This document shows, one piece after another, positions 36,001 to 43,857 of a stretch of 64,000 nt of DNA. Both the position numbers and the translations under genes were made by a program. How positions within the stretch are numbered: the stretch's first letter is position 1; the number at the start of each line of letters is the position of its first letter. This DNA comes from Rhodoferax sediminis (GTDB lineage: Bacteria; Pseudomonadota; Gammaproteobacteria; Burkholderiales; Burkholderiaceae_C), in the NCBI RefSeq assembly GCF_006970865.1, contig NZ_CP035503.1, positions 571,001 through 635,000 on the forward strand, written 5' to 3'. The notes under the pieces were generated by a model. That model did not search any database. It had not been told where the DNA came from and saw only the letters and a list, made by a program, of their open reading frames with translations.

Positions 36001-38276
36001 CCACCGGTGGCAACGTTCAGGTTGTCCTGCACGGAGGCCACGGTGCCTTGGGTGTTGTTCAGGCTGGCAGCGGCGAGGTTGACGGCGCCGTTGGCCGCGA
36101 CCAAGCCCTGGATGTTGCTAATGGCGGCGTCGGCCAACGCGCCCAGACTGCCGCCCGCCGTTATTTGGCCCTGGCTGTTGTTCAACGAACCTGCATGCAA
36201 GCTGACGTTGCTACCTGCGGCGATGTGGCCGCCGGCGCTGTTGTCCAGGGCGGCTATGGTCGCGACCTCCAGCTTGGCCGCACCGGCGGCCTGCACGCTG
36301 CCGCCCCGGTTGAGCAGGCTTTGCGCGCCGAGCATGGTGTCGCCATTGCTCGCGATCTTGCCGCCCGTGTTGTCCAGCGTGCCCGTGACGCTGATGCGTG
36401 CTGCCAGCGTTCCGGTCTGGGTGATTTCGCCGCTGCGGTTGCTTAAATCGATGACTGCGATGGCGACTTGTTGGGCCAGCGTGCTGGCGCCATCGTGGTT
36501 GACGCTGCCCGCGGCGAGCTGGAGTGCGCCGTTGCTGGTGATCTGGCCGCGCTGGTCGTTCAACGTGCCGGCCTGGATGGCCAGCGTTCTCTCGCCTGCG
36601 TGTTCGATGCGGCCGTCGGTGTTGGTCAGGGTCCGGGCGGCCAGTGCCAGGTTCTGGCTGTTGGTGGCGATACGGCCCGCGCTGTTGTTCAAGTCGCCGC
36701 CCAGGCGAAGGGCGGTGTCGCCATTGCCGGTCTGCACGATCTCGCCGCCGACGTTGGACGCATCATGCGCCGCGAGGGTGAGTTGGTCCGCCGAGACGCT
36801 GGCGCCATCGGTGCGCAGGGTTTGCGTCGCGTTCACGTTGAATGTGCCCTCGATACCCACGCTGGCGCGGCTGGCGTCCACATCGCCGCCGCGGGCCGTC
36901 AGGTTGAAATTCTTCGCGGTGACTTTGCCATCGGCCACACTGACCCGAGTTCCCGACACACTGGCATTGCCGGCGGCCAGCGTCTGGCCGCGCAGGACGA
37001 CGGCATCGGCCGCCGTGACCGACAGATCGCCGCTTGACGCCAGGGTGCCGTCCGCGTTCAGGCCGGCGACCACTACCGAGCCGGTGCCCGCATTGATGTA
37101 CGAGCCGGCTTGCAATCTGGTGTGGCCCTGCGCGGCGACAAGGCCCGTGGTGTTGATGCTGCCCTGACTAGCCAGGTTGGTGTTGCCACCGGCGTAGATG
37201 CTGCCGCTGTTGTCAATGACCCCGGTCGTGTTGATCTGGGCATGGCCCGCCGCCTGGATGCTGCCACTGTTGCTCAGCCAGCCATCGGACTGCAAGACCA
37301 CATCGCCCGCCGTGGCGCCGATGACGCCGGCGTTGCGCACGCCTACGCCGGCCTCTGTCCCGATCAGGGTGATCTTGCCGGCATACATGCCGCCGAGTGC
37401 CGCGGCATCCAGTGCAAACGCCGGAGCGGTGCCGGTGCCTGCAATCGGCGTGGCACTGATCTGGCCGGCATCAACCTGGTTGGCGCCGGTGGTGACCTTG
37501 AGTTCCTTGGCCCAGATGCCGGCGTTGACCTGCACGGCCCGCGCCAGGATGGCGGTGTAGTCCGCCGCGCTGGTGTCCAGGCCCAAGCCGCCCACGCTGA
37601 CGTTGCCATCCTGCACTCGATAGCCGTCCAGGCTGCCGCCGTTCATGACCGGCGTGCCGGTGGTGAGCATGACGCGGCTGGCGTTGATGAAGCCGCCGCC
37701 GTCGATGTTGATGCCCGCCGGGTTGGCGATGATGACTTCGGCGCGCTGGCCGGCCACCTCGACATAACCGCGCAACTGGCTGGGGTTGCTGGAGTTGACC
37801 TCGTTCAGGATGACGCGGGCGCCGCCCGCGGCCAGCCACGGGTTGCCTTGCACCCAGCCGCCTGTTTGGGTCTGCACGTTGGCGCGGCTGTTGTTGAGGA
37901 TGGCGCCCGGCTGGTTCACGTCGAACTGGCGGTAGGTGTTGCGGCTCACCCCGGCGGCGCTGGGAGTCTGGATGTTCACGACCGGCACGCCATTGGGTGC
38001 GGCCAACACGGTGGGCTGCTGGGTGCGCGAGGCGCCGGGGTCGGCCACGATCTGCGCCTGGACTGGCGGCTGCATCCAGAACACCAGCCCCAAGGCTGCG
38101 AAGACTGTAAAGCTCGCCGGGCGCAGCGTGACGACCAGGCTGCCCGAAAACCTGCTCGCGGCGCCACCACGGGTTTGTCCCGCGGCGTTCTTGCCTTGTG
38201 ACGCGGCGGTCTCCGCTACGGCCATGCGCTGGCCGCGCCCGGCGTTGAAGATGATGCGGTAGCAGTTCTTGTTCAT
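30030..38276 (-). CDS. fhaB: Filamentous hemagglutinin-type exoprotein with C-terminal hydrolase-like domain
   Basis: This 2748-residue protein is the TpsA partner of a two-partner secretion system. It begins with an extended signal peptide (MNKNCYRIIFNAGRGQRMAV...) cleaved near residue 75. A TPS domain follows (about 76-330; ANPAGINIDGGGF), then long hemagglutinin repeats to about residue 2130. The final 280 residues differ: GHSRG around Ser2602, Asp2673 in HAADPVGRWVG and His2711 in STTVHNCYG follow the order of an alpha/beta-hydrolase triad. No VENN motif was seen. The gene lies 50 bp after fhaC and overlaps a lipoprotein gene. Lipase or phospholipase activity is inferred, not shown. Confidence 0.9.
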   Translation of the reverse strand: MNKNCYRIIFNAGRGQRMAVAETAASQGKNAAGQTRGGAASRFSGSLVVTLRPASFTVFAALGLVFWMQPPVQAQIVADPGASRTQQPTVLAAPNGVPVVNIQTPSAAGVSRNTYRQFDVNQPGAILNNSRANVQTQTGGWVQGNPWLAAGGARVILNEVNSSNPSQLRGYVEVAGQRAEVIIANPAGINIDGGGFINASRVMLTTGTPVMNGGSLDGYRVQDGNVSVGGLGLDTSAADYTAILARAVQVNAGIWAKELKVTTGANQVDAGQISATPIAGTGTAPAFALDAAALGGMYAGKITLIGTEAGVGVRNAGVIGATAGDVVLQSDGWLSNSGSIQAAGHAQINTTGVIDNSGSIYAGGNTNLASQGSINTTGLVAAQGHTRLQAGSYINAGTGSVVVAGLNADGTLASSGDLSVTAADAVVLRGQTLAAGNASVSGTRVSVADGKVTAKNFNLTARGGDVDASRASVGIEGTFNVNATQTLRTDGASVSADQLTLAAHDASNVGGEIVQTGNGDTALRLGGDLNNSAGRIATNSQNLALAARTLTNTDGRIEHAGERTLAIQAGTLNDQRGQITSNGALQLAAGSVNHDGASTLAQQVAIAVIDLSNRSGEITQTGTLAARISVTGTLDNTGGKIASNGDTMLGAQSLLNRGGSVQAAGAAKLEVATIAALDNSAGGHIAAGSNVSLHAGSLNNSQGQITAGGSLGALADAAISNIQGLVAANGAVNLAAASLNNTQGTVASVQDNLNVATGGATVNDSGMLQAAQDVTLNTTNLSNHLGTIAAGGSAALQTGALNNDGGLVQAAGALAIDTNGSTLTNTHAASHASGAGGITSQSTLTLATGDLDNVAGFIGARGALSAATANVSNSAGGQVVGESSIAISGTAFDNRGGQVQALGDVSLHASAGSIDNSASLIRSAGTTTLSAGTVRNSDTGGANQGIEGNYVAITADSIANDNGAIRADSNAALTSSGGLNNSTGLISAGNTLAVHDSTATKTLVISNTGGTVIAGQSASVDAAGLTGDGKVLSRGDLTIALTTDFSNSGEVTANHNASLGTTGNLTNSGKLQAGATLRVSASNIDNTAGGEITGASTQVTATNTLTNRGLIDGQDTQLNAATLNNLGAGRIYGDHLSMAAGTVSNDMEGAGAATIAARQRLDIGAGTVNNREGALIFSAGDMAIGGSLDANRLASGQAAAVNNASATIEVLGNLDINAAQVNNTNNHFSTEQRFVSSQSIVEYSPTGSPNHYAENQVRLYYPDENIHLISPEGDAYDFNRFSYVRTVTETAQATSDPGKLLAGGNMTLNTQSLRNDKSHIIAGAALNASAANLENTTVPGTRQTQDNGVATHYYVIFRSGPDGQGADDSPYVPPATLEGITLSPTRYDAFTASVGSGTTLTDTALGSVNATTGATGAVNATVHSVSQVNASVGNVAPSSGGAQIVRAVQVNTRIPNTSLFHVNSNPAGSYLIETDPRFASYRQWLSSNYMLQALNIDPAITQKRLGDGFYEQRLVREQLAQLTGQRFLGNYNSDEEQYQALMQAGITYVGQWQLRPGVALTAEQMAQLTSDIVWLVEQQVTLPDGKITTALVPQVYARVQDGDLASSGALLAGREINLNLSGDLTNSGTLAGRQVVNLAAENIQNLGGRIQSDVVSVSARQDLNNIGGTIQAASALSATAGRDLNVVTTTRSADSVVGGNSFSRTSIDRVASLYVTGPNGTLMASAGRDANIIAGVIASSGQGGGTTVVAGNNLNLGTITTSSANQIVWDAKNRRSDGASTEVGSQIQSTGTVHLAAGNDLNARAANVEAAGAVFASAGHDLNMSAGQSSQSVDEAHQHTSRGFLSSRTDTTLDQVKRTDSVGSSFSGSTVTALAGRDLTVSGSSVVSDTATTLLAQNNIVIEAASNTSEEQHLVAQKKSGLLGSGGIGFTIGTREQSTDGQSRAIGHTASTVGAINGDVTIIAGNQYQHKGSDLVAPGGDINVLAKNIAISEVQNTEATQAEQKFKQSGLTVALTSPVLSALQTGQQMMQAAGNTGDGRMQALAVANGAFATRDVYNALQAGQSSTGNNPGAATEHSATDKAGGINVSISVGGSKSQSNSSSSASSAQGSTIAAGGNVNLTASGAGLDSNLTVQGSDIRAGYHISLNADNAIALLAAQNTASQDSSNTSSSGSLGVSFGTGGFGVTASASKGRGNADGSDLTWTNTHIEAGHQLSLNSGGDTTLKGAVASGQQVRANVGGNLAIESLQDSSRYASKDQSMGGSITVGAGVSGSLNLNKSRVNSDFASVTEQSGIRAGDGGFHVDVKGNTDLKGGVIANTDKVVQGGKNTLVTATLTTSDLQNRAQTSASNSGINLDSGMLNQGKYGVAKALVGTALNDGKASGSSAGVTRSAVEAGNVTITDDAAQQVLTGKSAQETAISLNRDTFHAHTAVQQQDVQAMERTAQAEQAIKQAVFVEMVKFSNEAYRTTFIEKHPMYEILQDKDGKTQFDEKTGKPVLRELSDEEKRNLKPGPDGKVHVAANGIFNDQDAASSYGNQHTTTTGPQYVIYFPETNNAVSELMVAGYQKFLENDFWGLSNSTSQVKDAMHQYGQTGLQLDGHSRGAMTLGNGLESQAASPNAQGSLSQTTVNFFGPAYNGQQADNLLSTLQDRANLPAAQQPSLVLQFQNHAADPVGRWVGSNPPTGGTISEGSSQIKEALRAVTGQSTTVHNCYGQSQDPNCGKFWRDTGGFPALIPVPVSPAQGASQ

Positions 38277-38326
38277 ATTGATCCCTGGTGGTTTCAGGTA
38301 ATTTCACAAGCGAAGGCGGGGTCGGT

Positions 38327-40090
38327 TCAAAAGCTGAGGTTCAAATTGAATCCGGCTACGCTGCTGGCGGTATGCAAGCCCGCGGGTTTGCGTAGCGGCG
38401 CGCCGATGAACAGGTCGTACTGCAAATTCCGGATGCCGCCACGCAGGCCCAGCACGGCACCGGTCAGGCTTCGGCCCACCAGCCAGGCGCTGCTCGGGCC
38501 ACTGACCTGACCATGGTCCAGCCCGACATAGAACTCTTGCCCGCTGTTGCCCAAGGGTGCGCCGAGTTCATTGCGGATCAGCCAGCCGCGCTCTGCGGAA
38601 AGAATCGACTCACCATCAAAGCCGCGCACGCTGTAGCGCCCACCGATGGCAAAGCGATCCTGCGGGGTCAGCGGCGTGCGGTCGAACTGGGCTCGCCAGT
38701 TGGCGCTGTAGCGCCAGCGCTGATGGCCGAGCTTGAACGGCAGGTTCAAGCCGGCATCGGCGCTGACCAATGCGAAGCGCGAGCTGCCCTCGCCGAAGGC
38801 TTCCTCCGGGGCCTGCAGCGAACCGAACGCGCCGGTGCCGCGCTTGTAGGCCAGGTTGCCCTCCAGCACGGCAGCTCCGACGAATTCCTTGTGGCCGATG
38901 CCCAGTTCCCAGCCACCCGCCACGCGGCGCTGCACCTGCACCTCGGTGTCGTCGATGAAGTTGTTCGACCGGCGCTGGAACGCCTTGATGCTGGCCGTGG
39001 TTTTGCGGCTGGCGTCGCGATAGAGCAGGCGCGAGAGCTTGAGCTCGGCGTTGCGGCTGGTGCCGCTGAAGATGTAGTCCTGGCTGGCCCCGGCCACGGT
39101 CTGAAAGTAGCGGTTGCTGCTGACGGTGGCACCCACCAGCCAGTAGCCGAGCGGCGCGGAGTAATGTACCGTGCCTCCCTGGGTGCCACGGGGACCTGGC
39201 TCGCTGCCACCCAGGTTGCGTCCCAGGTCGTGATTCACGCCGACATAGAGCAGATCGTTCAGCGTCCACCAATTGTCATAGGACAGGGTGATACCGCCCT
39301 GGTACTTGCCGGTGCCACGGGTGCCGCTGTCATCGGCGGACAGGGCCAGGCGCAGCGGCAAGCCTTGTTTGTAGCTGATGAGCAGATCGCTCTCGCCGGG
39401 CTGCGCAGCGTCGCCCGTGGCCGGCGCGATCTGGATGTCGGCCTCGGCCGTCGGCACGCGCTTGAAGTTTTCCAGCGCCTGCTCGACATCGCGCAGGTTG
39501 AGCAGGTCGCCGACCCTGGCCGGCACGGCGTTCCACGCGGTGCCGCGGGGGTCGACCGGTTCCACAAAGCGGATGGCACGAATGCGCCCCGGGATCAGGG
39601 TCAGAACCAAGCGGCCCGTGCTCAGGTCCTGCGGCTCGGCCAGCACCCGGCTGGTCACGAAGCCTTTGGCGATCAGCGCATCCTGGGCCCGCTCAAGCAC
39701 GCGGTTGATGCCCTTGGCGCCGAGGCATTTACCCAGCGGGGCGTCATTGCCTTGCGGACCGGCCAAGACACCGAGCAACCAGCTGAAGCGGTCCGACGCG
39801 TCACCTCGCAGTTCAATCTGGCGCATGGTGAAGCAGGGCGCCTCCGATGCCGGCAGGCGTTGCGGCGGCGCCGCTGCCGGTATGGGCAAACGCACGTCGG
39901 GCATGCTCTCCTGCTGATCGCGCAACTGGGTCTCGCGCTCCTGGGCACGGCGCTGCTCCGCGGCGTCGCGCTCGGCGTTTGTGGGAACCTGCGCCCCTGC
40001 AAGGGTACCGATGGATGAAAGGGCGCAGCCAGTCAGGGCGGCGACTATGAATGTATGTGCGGATCCACTTGCCCGCGTCCTCGCTTGCAT
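38327..40090 (-). CDS. fhaC: Two-partner secretion outer-membrane transporter FhaC/ShlB-type
   Basis: TpsB proteins export their TpsA partner across the outer membrane. The 587-residue protein starts at 40090 with a GGGGGG-rich ribosome site, has a signal peptide ending GTLAGAQ, a Gln/Arg/Glu-rich linker helix, a POTRA domain (from CFTMRQIELRGDASD, about residues 80-160) and second POTRA, then a 16-strand-type barrel with the family motif RYSVRGFDGE and a terminal aromatic (NLNLSF). It is the first gene of the fhaC-fhaB-lipoprotein operon. Confidence 0.93.
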   Translation of the reverse strand: MQARTRASGSAHTFIVAALTGCALSSIGTLAGAQVPTNAERDAAEQRRAQERETQLRDQQESMPDVRLPIPAAAPPQRLPASEAPCFTMRQIELRGDASDRFSWLLGVLAGPQGNDAPLGKCLGAKGINRVLERAQDALIAKGFVTSRVLAEPQDLSTGRLVLTLIPGRIRAIRFVEPVDPRGTAWNAVPARVGDLLNLRDVEQALENFKRVPTAEADIQIAPATGDAAQPGESDLLISYKQGLPLRLALSADDSGTRGTGKYQGGITLSYDNWWTLNDLLYVGVNHDLGRNLGGSEPGPRGTQGGTVHYSAPLGYWLVGATVSSNRYFQTVAGASQDYIFSGTSRNAELKLSRLLYRDASRKTTASIKAFQRRSNNFIDDTEVQVQRRVAGGWELGIGHKEFVGAAVLEGNLAYKRGTGAFGSLQAPEEAFGEGSSRFALVSADAGLNLPFKLGHQRWRYSANWRAQFDRTPLTPQDRFAIGGRYSVRGFDGESILSAERGWLIRNELGAPLGNSGQEFYVGLDHGQVSGPSSAWLVGRSLTGAVLGLRGGIRNLQYDLFIGAPLRKPAGLHTASSVAGFNLNLSF

Positions 40091-40136
40091 TGTGTTGTTT
40101 CCCCCCTGTCGCTGGCGAGCCCGATGTCGCTGCACG

Positions 40137-40165
40137 TTAATACATTTTGTTACGAAGTTTAACAA
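40137..40165 (-). promoter_or_regulatory. Possible sigma-70 promoter of fhaC
   Basis: On the minus strand, -35 TTGTTA (40165-40160) and -10 TATTAA (40142-40137) are separated by 17 bp, about 45 bp upstream of the fhaC start. The rest of the 351-bp space between fhaC and hexR (40091-40441) holds an AT-rich stretch and one 17-bp palindrome; no gene is seen there. Confidence 0.45.
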
Positions 40166-40377
40166 ACCTGCAATGTAACAGGCGCAGCGCTCATGTCTGC
40201 ATCGACGCAAGGAGGTCAATTTGTGCCAATTTCGTGAAATAGTTGGCAAATTGCGCGTCAGGGCGCCACTGTTTTGGCGCTGACAAGAAATAACGGCTCG
40301 CAGGCGCCCGGCCCACGCCGGGTTCGGCCAGGGATCAGGGCCGGCCACCTCCCGGTGGCAGAAGATTGAATCTGCGT

Positions 40378-40394
40378 ACTATCAGGTTGATAGC
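40378..40394. repeat. 17-bp palindrome, copy 6
   Basis: ACTATCAGGTTGATAGC lies 48 bp after the hexR stop codon, between hexR and fhaC. It shares GTTGATAG with copy 5, which is also at an operon end. Confidence 0.5.
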
Positions 40395-40441
40395 AGATAT
40401 CGAAGAGCCAGCGGGCGCTACAGCCACTTTTCCTGCAAATA

Positions 40442-41302
40442 TCAGGTGTAGCGCTTGCTGCGCAGGTTGTCCTTCATGCCCTGCAGCAGCGGCTGCAGCT
40501 TGTCGCCGCCGATGCGCAGGGCCACGCAGGTCGCCAGCACGTCGATGATCATCAGGTGCAGCAGCCGCGACACCATGGGGCTGTAGCGGTCATAGCCCTC
40601 GGGATGGTCGGCCGCCAGGTGGATGTGCCCGGCCTGCTGCGTGACATTGGCCAGCGGCGAGCCGCTGGCGGTGATCACGATGGTGGTGGCGCCGTTTTTG
40701 CGCGCGATGCCGGCGGCGTCCATCAGGTCCCTTGTGCGCCCCGAGTTGGAGATCACCACCACGCAGTCGCCCGGACCCAGGAGCGAGGCGCTCATGACCT
40801 GCATGTGGCCGTCGCTGTAGGCGATGGCGCTGCCGCCGAGCCGGAAAAACTTGTGCTGCGCGTCCTGCGCCACGATGCCGGAATTGCCGACGCCGAAGAA
40901 CTCGATGCGCTTGCCTGTGCGGTAGGTATTGGCCAATGCGTCGACGGCCTTTTCAATGGCCGCGCTGCTGGCATCGTTGCGGTACTTGAGGAAGGCCGCC
41001 ACCGTGTTGTCGATGACCTTGACCAGCACGTCGCTGGTCTTGTCGTCCATGTCGACACTGCGATGGATGAAGGGCACGCCCTCGCTCACGCTGCCGGCCA
41101 GCTTGAGCTTGAAGTCGGACAGCCCGTCGTAGCCCATGCTGCGGCAAAAGCGGATCACCGTGGGCTTGCTCACATGCGAGCGGTCGGCCAGCTCGCTCAC
41201 CGGCAGGTTGGCAAAGGCGCGCGGGTCGGCCAGCACCAGCTTGCCCACGCGCTGCTCGGCGGGTGCCAGCGAAGGGAGCGACGCCTTGATGCGGTCTAGC
41301 AT
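40442..41302 (-). CDS. hexR: RpiR-family regulator HexR
   Basis: HexR represses central carbon genes and responds to 2-keto-3-deoxy-6-phosphogluconate in relatives. The 286-residue protein has an N-terminal RpiR HTH domain (about residues 1-77; RSHVSKPTVIRFCRSMGYDGL) and a SIS sugar-phosphate domain with GVGNSGIVAQDAQHKF and VVISNSGRTRDLMDAA. The start at 41302 was used; 21 bp more would extend into repeat copy C. The location next to zwf, tal and pgi supports the HexR name. Its operator may lie between zwf and tal. Confidence 0.88.
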   Translation of the reverse strand: MLDRIKASLPSLAPAEQRVGKLVLADPRAFANLPVSELADRSHVSKPTVIRFCRSMGYDGLSDFKLKLAGSVSEGVPFIHRSVDMDDKTSDVLVKVIDNTVAAFLKYRNDASSAAIEKAVDALANTYRTGKRIEFFGVGNSGIVAQDAQHKFFRLGGSAIAYSDGHMQVMSASLLGPGDCVVVISNSGRTRDLMDAAGIARKNGATTIVITASGSPLANVTQQAGHIHLAADHPEGYDRYSPMVSRLLHLMIIDVLATCVALRIGGDKLQPLLQGMKDNLRSKRYT

Positions 41303-41307
41303 GGCGC

Positions 41308-41379
41308 CGCCGGGCCGCCCCAAGGCGACAAGCCCCTCTCGGGGGGCAGCGCATTACACGAAGTGAAAAGCGTGGGGGT
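41308..41379 (+). repeat. Dispersed ~75-bp repeat, copy C (zwf/hexR)
   Basis: This copy fills the space between the zwf stop (41379) and the hexR start. It has CGCCGGGCCGCCCCAAGG, the hairpin CCCCTCTCGGGGGG, GCAGCGCATTACACGAAGTG and AAAAGCGTGGGGG, in the same order as copies A and B. Confidence 0.8.
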
Positions 41380-42845
41380 CAACATTCCTCACTCCAGCAA
41401 TAACCGTCGCGCGCGATCATCGCGCTGGCGGCGCTCGGTCCCCAGGTGCCGGCCGCATAGGGCCGCGGGCCTTGCGGATCGCCCTGCCAGAAGTCCAGGA
41501 TCGGCTCGACCCAGCGCCAGGCTTCCTCCTGCTCGTCGCTGCGCACGAACAGGTTGAGCCGGCCGTCGATCACATCGAGCAGCAGGCGCTCATAGGCGCC
41601 CACGCGCTCCGCGCCGAAACGCGTGTCGAAGTCGAGGTCGAGCTGCACGGGGGCCAGCGATTGCGCCGAAGTTCGTGTGTTCTGGCGGTTGTCCTGCCCC
41701 TGCGCGAGCAGGTGCAGTTCGAGGCCGTCCTTGGGCTGAAGGTTGATCACGAGACGGTTCGCCGCGCCCAGCGGCGCCTTGAAAATCGCGTGCGGCGTCG
41801 GGCGGAAGTTCACCTCGATGTGCGCATCGCGCGAGGCCAGCCGCTTGCCGGTGCGAATGTAGAACGGCACGCCGGCCCAGCGCCAGTTGGCGATTTCGGT
41901 GCGCAGCGCGACGAAGGTCTCGGTGCGGCTGTTGGGGTTGACACCAGCCTCGTCGCGGTAGCCGGGCACCGCGACGCCGCCCATGTTGCCGGCCGCGTAT
42001 TGCCCGCGCACCACGTGCTGCGACAGGGTCTGCGGCGTCCACGGCGCGAGCGAGCGCAGCACCTTGAGCTTTTCGTCGCGGATGGCATCGGCATGGGCGT
42101 TGATGGGCGGCTCCATGCCGATGGCGCACAGCAGCTGCAGCGCATGGTTTTGCACCATGTCGCGCAGCGTGCCGGTGGTCTCGTAAAAGGCGCCGCGTTT
42201 TTCGACGCCCAGGTCCTCGGCGATCGTGATCTGGATGTTGGCAATGGTCTCGCGCCGCCACAGCGGCTCGAACAGCGCGTTGCCAAAGCGCAGCGCAAAC
42301 AGGTTCTGCACCGAGGGCTTGCCCAGGTAGTGGTCGATGCGAAACACCTGGCGCTCGCTGAAGGCGCGGCACACAATGGCGTTGATGGCGCGGTTCGACG
42401 CCAGGTCGTGGCCCAGTGGCTTTTCCAGCACGATCCGGGTGTTGGGCCAGTTCAGGCCGGCCGCGGCAATCTGCTCGCAGGTGGTGCCGAACAGTGCCGG
42501 CGCGGTGGCGACATACATCACCACGGTGTCGGCCTCGCGCTCGCCCAGGCGCGCGGCCAGGCGCGCGTAGTCGTCGGGCCTGGACAGGTCCATGCGCACG
42601 AACTGGAGCAGGTCGGCAAAGCGCGCAAACTCCTCGGCGTTCGGGCGCTTGGCGCCTTCGACGCTGTCGAAGCGGGTCTGGATCAGGGCGCGGTATTGCG
42701 CGTCGGTCAGATCGTCGCGCGCGACGCCGATGATGCGCCCGCCCTCGGGCAGGGTGCCATGGCGAAAGGCCTGGAACAGCGCGGGCATCAGCTTGCGCCA
42801 GGCCAGGTCGCCGGTGCCGCCAAACAGGACAAGATCGAAGGACAT
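41379..42845 (-). CDS. zwf: Glucose-6-phosphate 1-dehydrogenase
   Basis: Zwf oxidises glucose 6-phosphate to 6-phosphogluconolactone with NADP+, the entry to the pentose-phosphate and Entner-Doudoroff routes. The 488-residue protein has the N-terminal dinucleotide fold (LFGGTGDLAWRKLMPAL), EKPLGHDL and the active-site RIDHYLGKPSVQN. Length is normal. The gene is divergent from tal, and hexR follows downstream in the same direction. Confidence 0.97.
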   Translation of the reverse strand: MSFDLVLFGGTGDLAWRKLMPALFQAFRHGTLPEGGRIIGVARDDLTDAQYRALIQTRFDSVEGAKRPNAEEFARFADLLQFVRMDLSRPDDYARLAARLGEREADTVVMYVATAPALFGTTCEQIAAAGLNWPNTRIVLEKPLGHDLASNRAINAIVCRAFSERQVFRIDHYLGKPSVQNLFALRFGNALFEPLWRRETIANIQITIAEDLGVEKRGAFYETTGTLRDMVQNHALQLLCAIGMEPPINAHADAIRDEKLKVLRSLAPWTPQTLSQHVVRGQYAAGNMGGVAVPGYRDEAGVNPNSRTETFVALRTEIANWRWAGVPFYIRTGKRLASRDAHIEVNFRPTPHAIFKAPLGAANRLVINLQPKDGLELHLLAQGQDNRQNTRTSAQSLAPVQLDLDFDTRFGAERVGAYERLLLDVIDGRLNLFVRSDEQEEAWRWVEPILDFWQGDPQGPRPYAAGTWGPSAASAMIARDGYCWSEEC

Positions 42846-42855
42846 TTTTTTACGA

Positions 42856-42884
42856 GTTACATGGAAACGGATTTGTAATGTAAC
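42856..42884. promoter_or_regulatory. Candidate HexR operator between zwf and tal
   Basis: A perfect 7-bp inverted repeat GTTACAT/ATGTAAC is spaced by 15 bp and overlaps TTTGTAATGTAAC, which resembles the TGTAAT...ATTACA half sites known for HexR. It lies in the 62-bp AT-rich region that must hold both divergent promoters. HexR binding is inferred from the nearby regulator gene. Confidence 0.4.
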
Positions 42885-42907
42885 TTTATTTCAAAGATAA
42901 TTCAACG

Positions 42908-43855
42908 ATGAACCAACTCGATGCCCTCAAACAGTTCACCACCGTGGTCGCCGACTCGGGTGATTTCCGCCAGCTCGACGCCTTCAAGCCGCGCGATGCC
43001 ACCACCAATCCGTCGCTGATTCTGAAGGCGGTGCAAAAGGCCGAGTACCGCTCGCTGCTGACCGACACGGTCACCCAATTCCGCGGCCGCGCACTCGACG
43101 AAATCGTGGACCGGCTGCTGGTGCGCTTCGGTGCCGAGATCCTGGCCATCATTCCCGGGCGCGTGTCCACCGAGGTCGACGCCCGGCTGAGCTTCGACAC
43201 GAACGCCAGCGTCACGCGGGCCGAGCGCATCGTCGAGCTGTACCAGGCCGAGGGCATTCACATCGATCGCGTGCTGGTCAAGGTGGCCGCCACCTGGGAA
43301 GGTATCCAGGCCGCGGCGCAACTGGAGCGACGCGGCATCCACACCAACCTGACGCTGCTGTTCTCGTTCTGCCAGGCGGTGGCCTGCGGCCAGGCCAGGG
43401 TGCAACTGATCTCGCCGTTCGTCGGCCGTATCTACGACTGGTACAAGAAGACCGCCGGGGCGGCCTGGGACGAAGTCGCCAACGCGGGCGCCAACGACCC
43501 CGGCGTGAAGTCGGTGCGGCAGATCTACAACCACTACAAGCACTTCGGCATCGCGACAGAGATCATGGGCGCGAGCTTTCGCAACGTGGGCCAGATCGTG
43601 GCGCTGGCCGGCTGCGACCTGCTGACCATCAGCCCCGAACTGCTCGCGCAGCTGGCCGCCAGCAAGGCCCCTTTGGTGCGCGCGCTGGACCCGCAGGCGG
43701 CGAAGGCGCTGGACCTGCCGGCCGTGAATTTCGACGAAGCCGGCTTTCGCTATGCGCTCAACGAAGATGCCATGGCCACCGACAAGCTGGCCGAGGGTAT
43801 CCGCGCGTTCGCGGCCGATGCGGTCAAACTGGAACAACTCATCCTGGCAGCCTGA
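42908..43855 (+). CDS. tal: Transaldolase
   Basis: Transaldolase moves a three-carbon unit between sugar phosphates in the non-oxidative pentose-phosphate pathway. The 315-residue protein fits subfamily 1: [10 protein letters not shown], the Schiff-base lysine in [16 protein letters not shown], and [13 protein letters not shown]. It is followed by pgi after 2 bp, so both are one transcription unit divergent from zwf. Confidence 0.97.
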   Translation: MNQLDALKQFTTVVADSGDFRQLDAFKPRDATTNPSLILKAVQKAEYRSLLTDTVTQFRGRALDEIVDRLLVRFGAEILAIIPGRVSTEVDARLSFDTNASVTRAERIVELYQAEGIHIDRVLVKVAATWEGIQAAAQLERRGIHTNLTLLFSFCQAVACGQARVQLISPFVGRIYDWYKKTAGAAWDEVANAGANDPGVKSVRQIYNHYKHFGIATEIMGASFRNVGQIVALAGCDLLTISPELLAQLAASKAPLVRALDPQAAKALDLPAVNFDEAGFRYALNEDAMATDKLAEGIRAFAADAVKLEQLILAA

Positions 43856-43857
43856 GC

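Noticed and set aside
30500..38000. Repeat units in fhaB considered as a CRISPR-like or tandem DNA array
   Set aside because: The repeats are degenerate protein-level hemagglutinin repeats without constant spacers.
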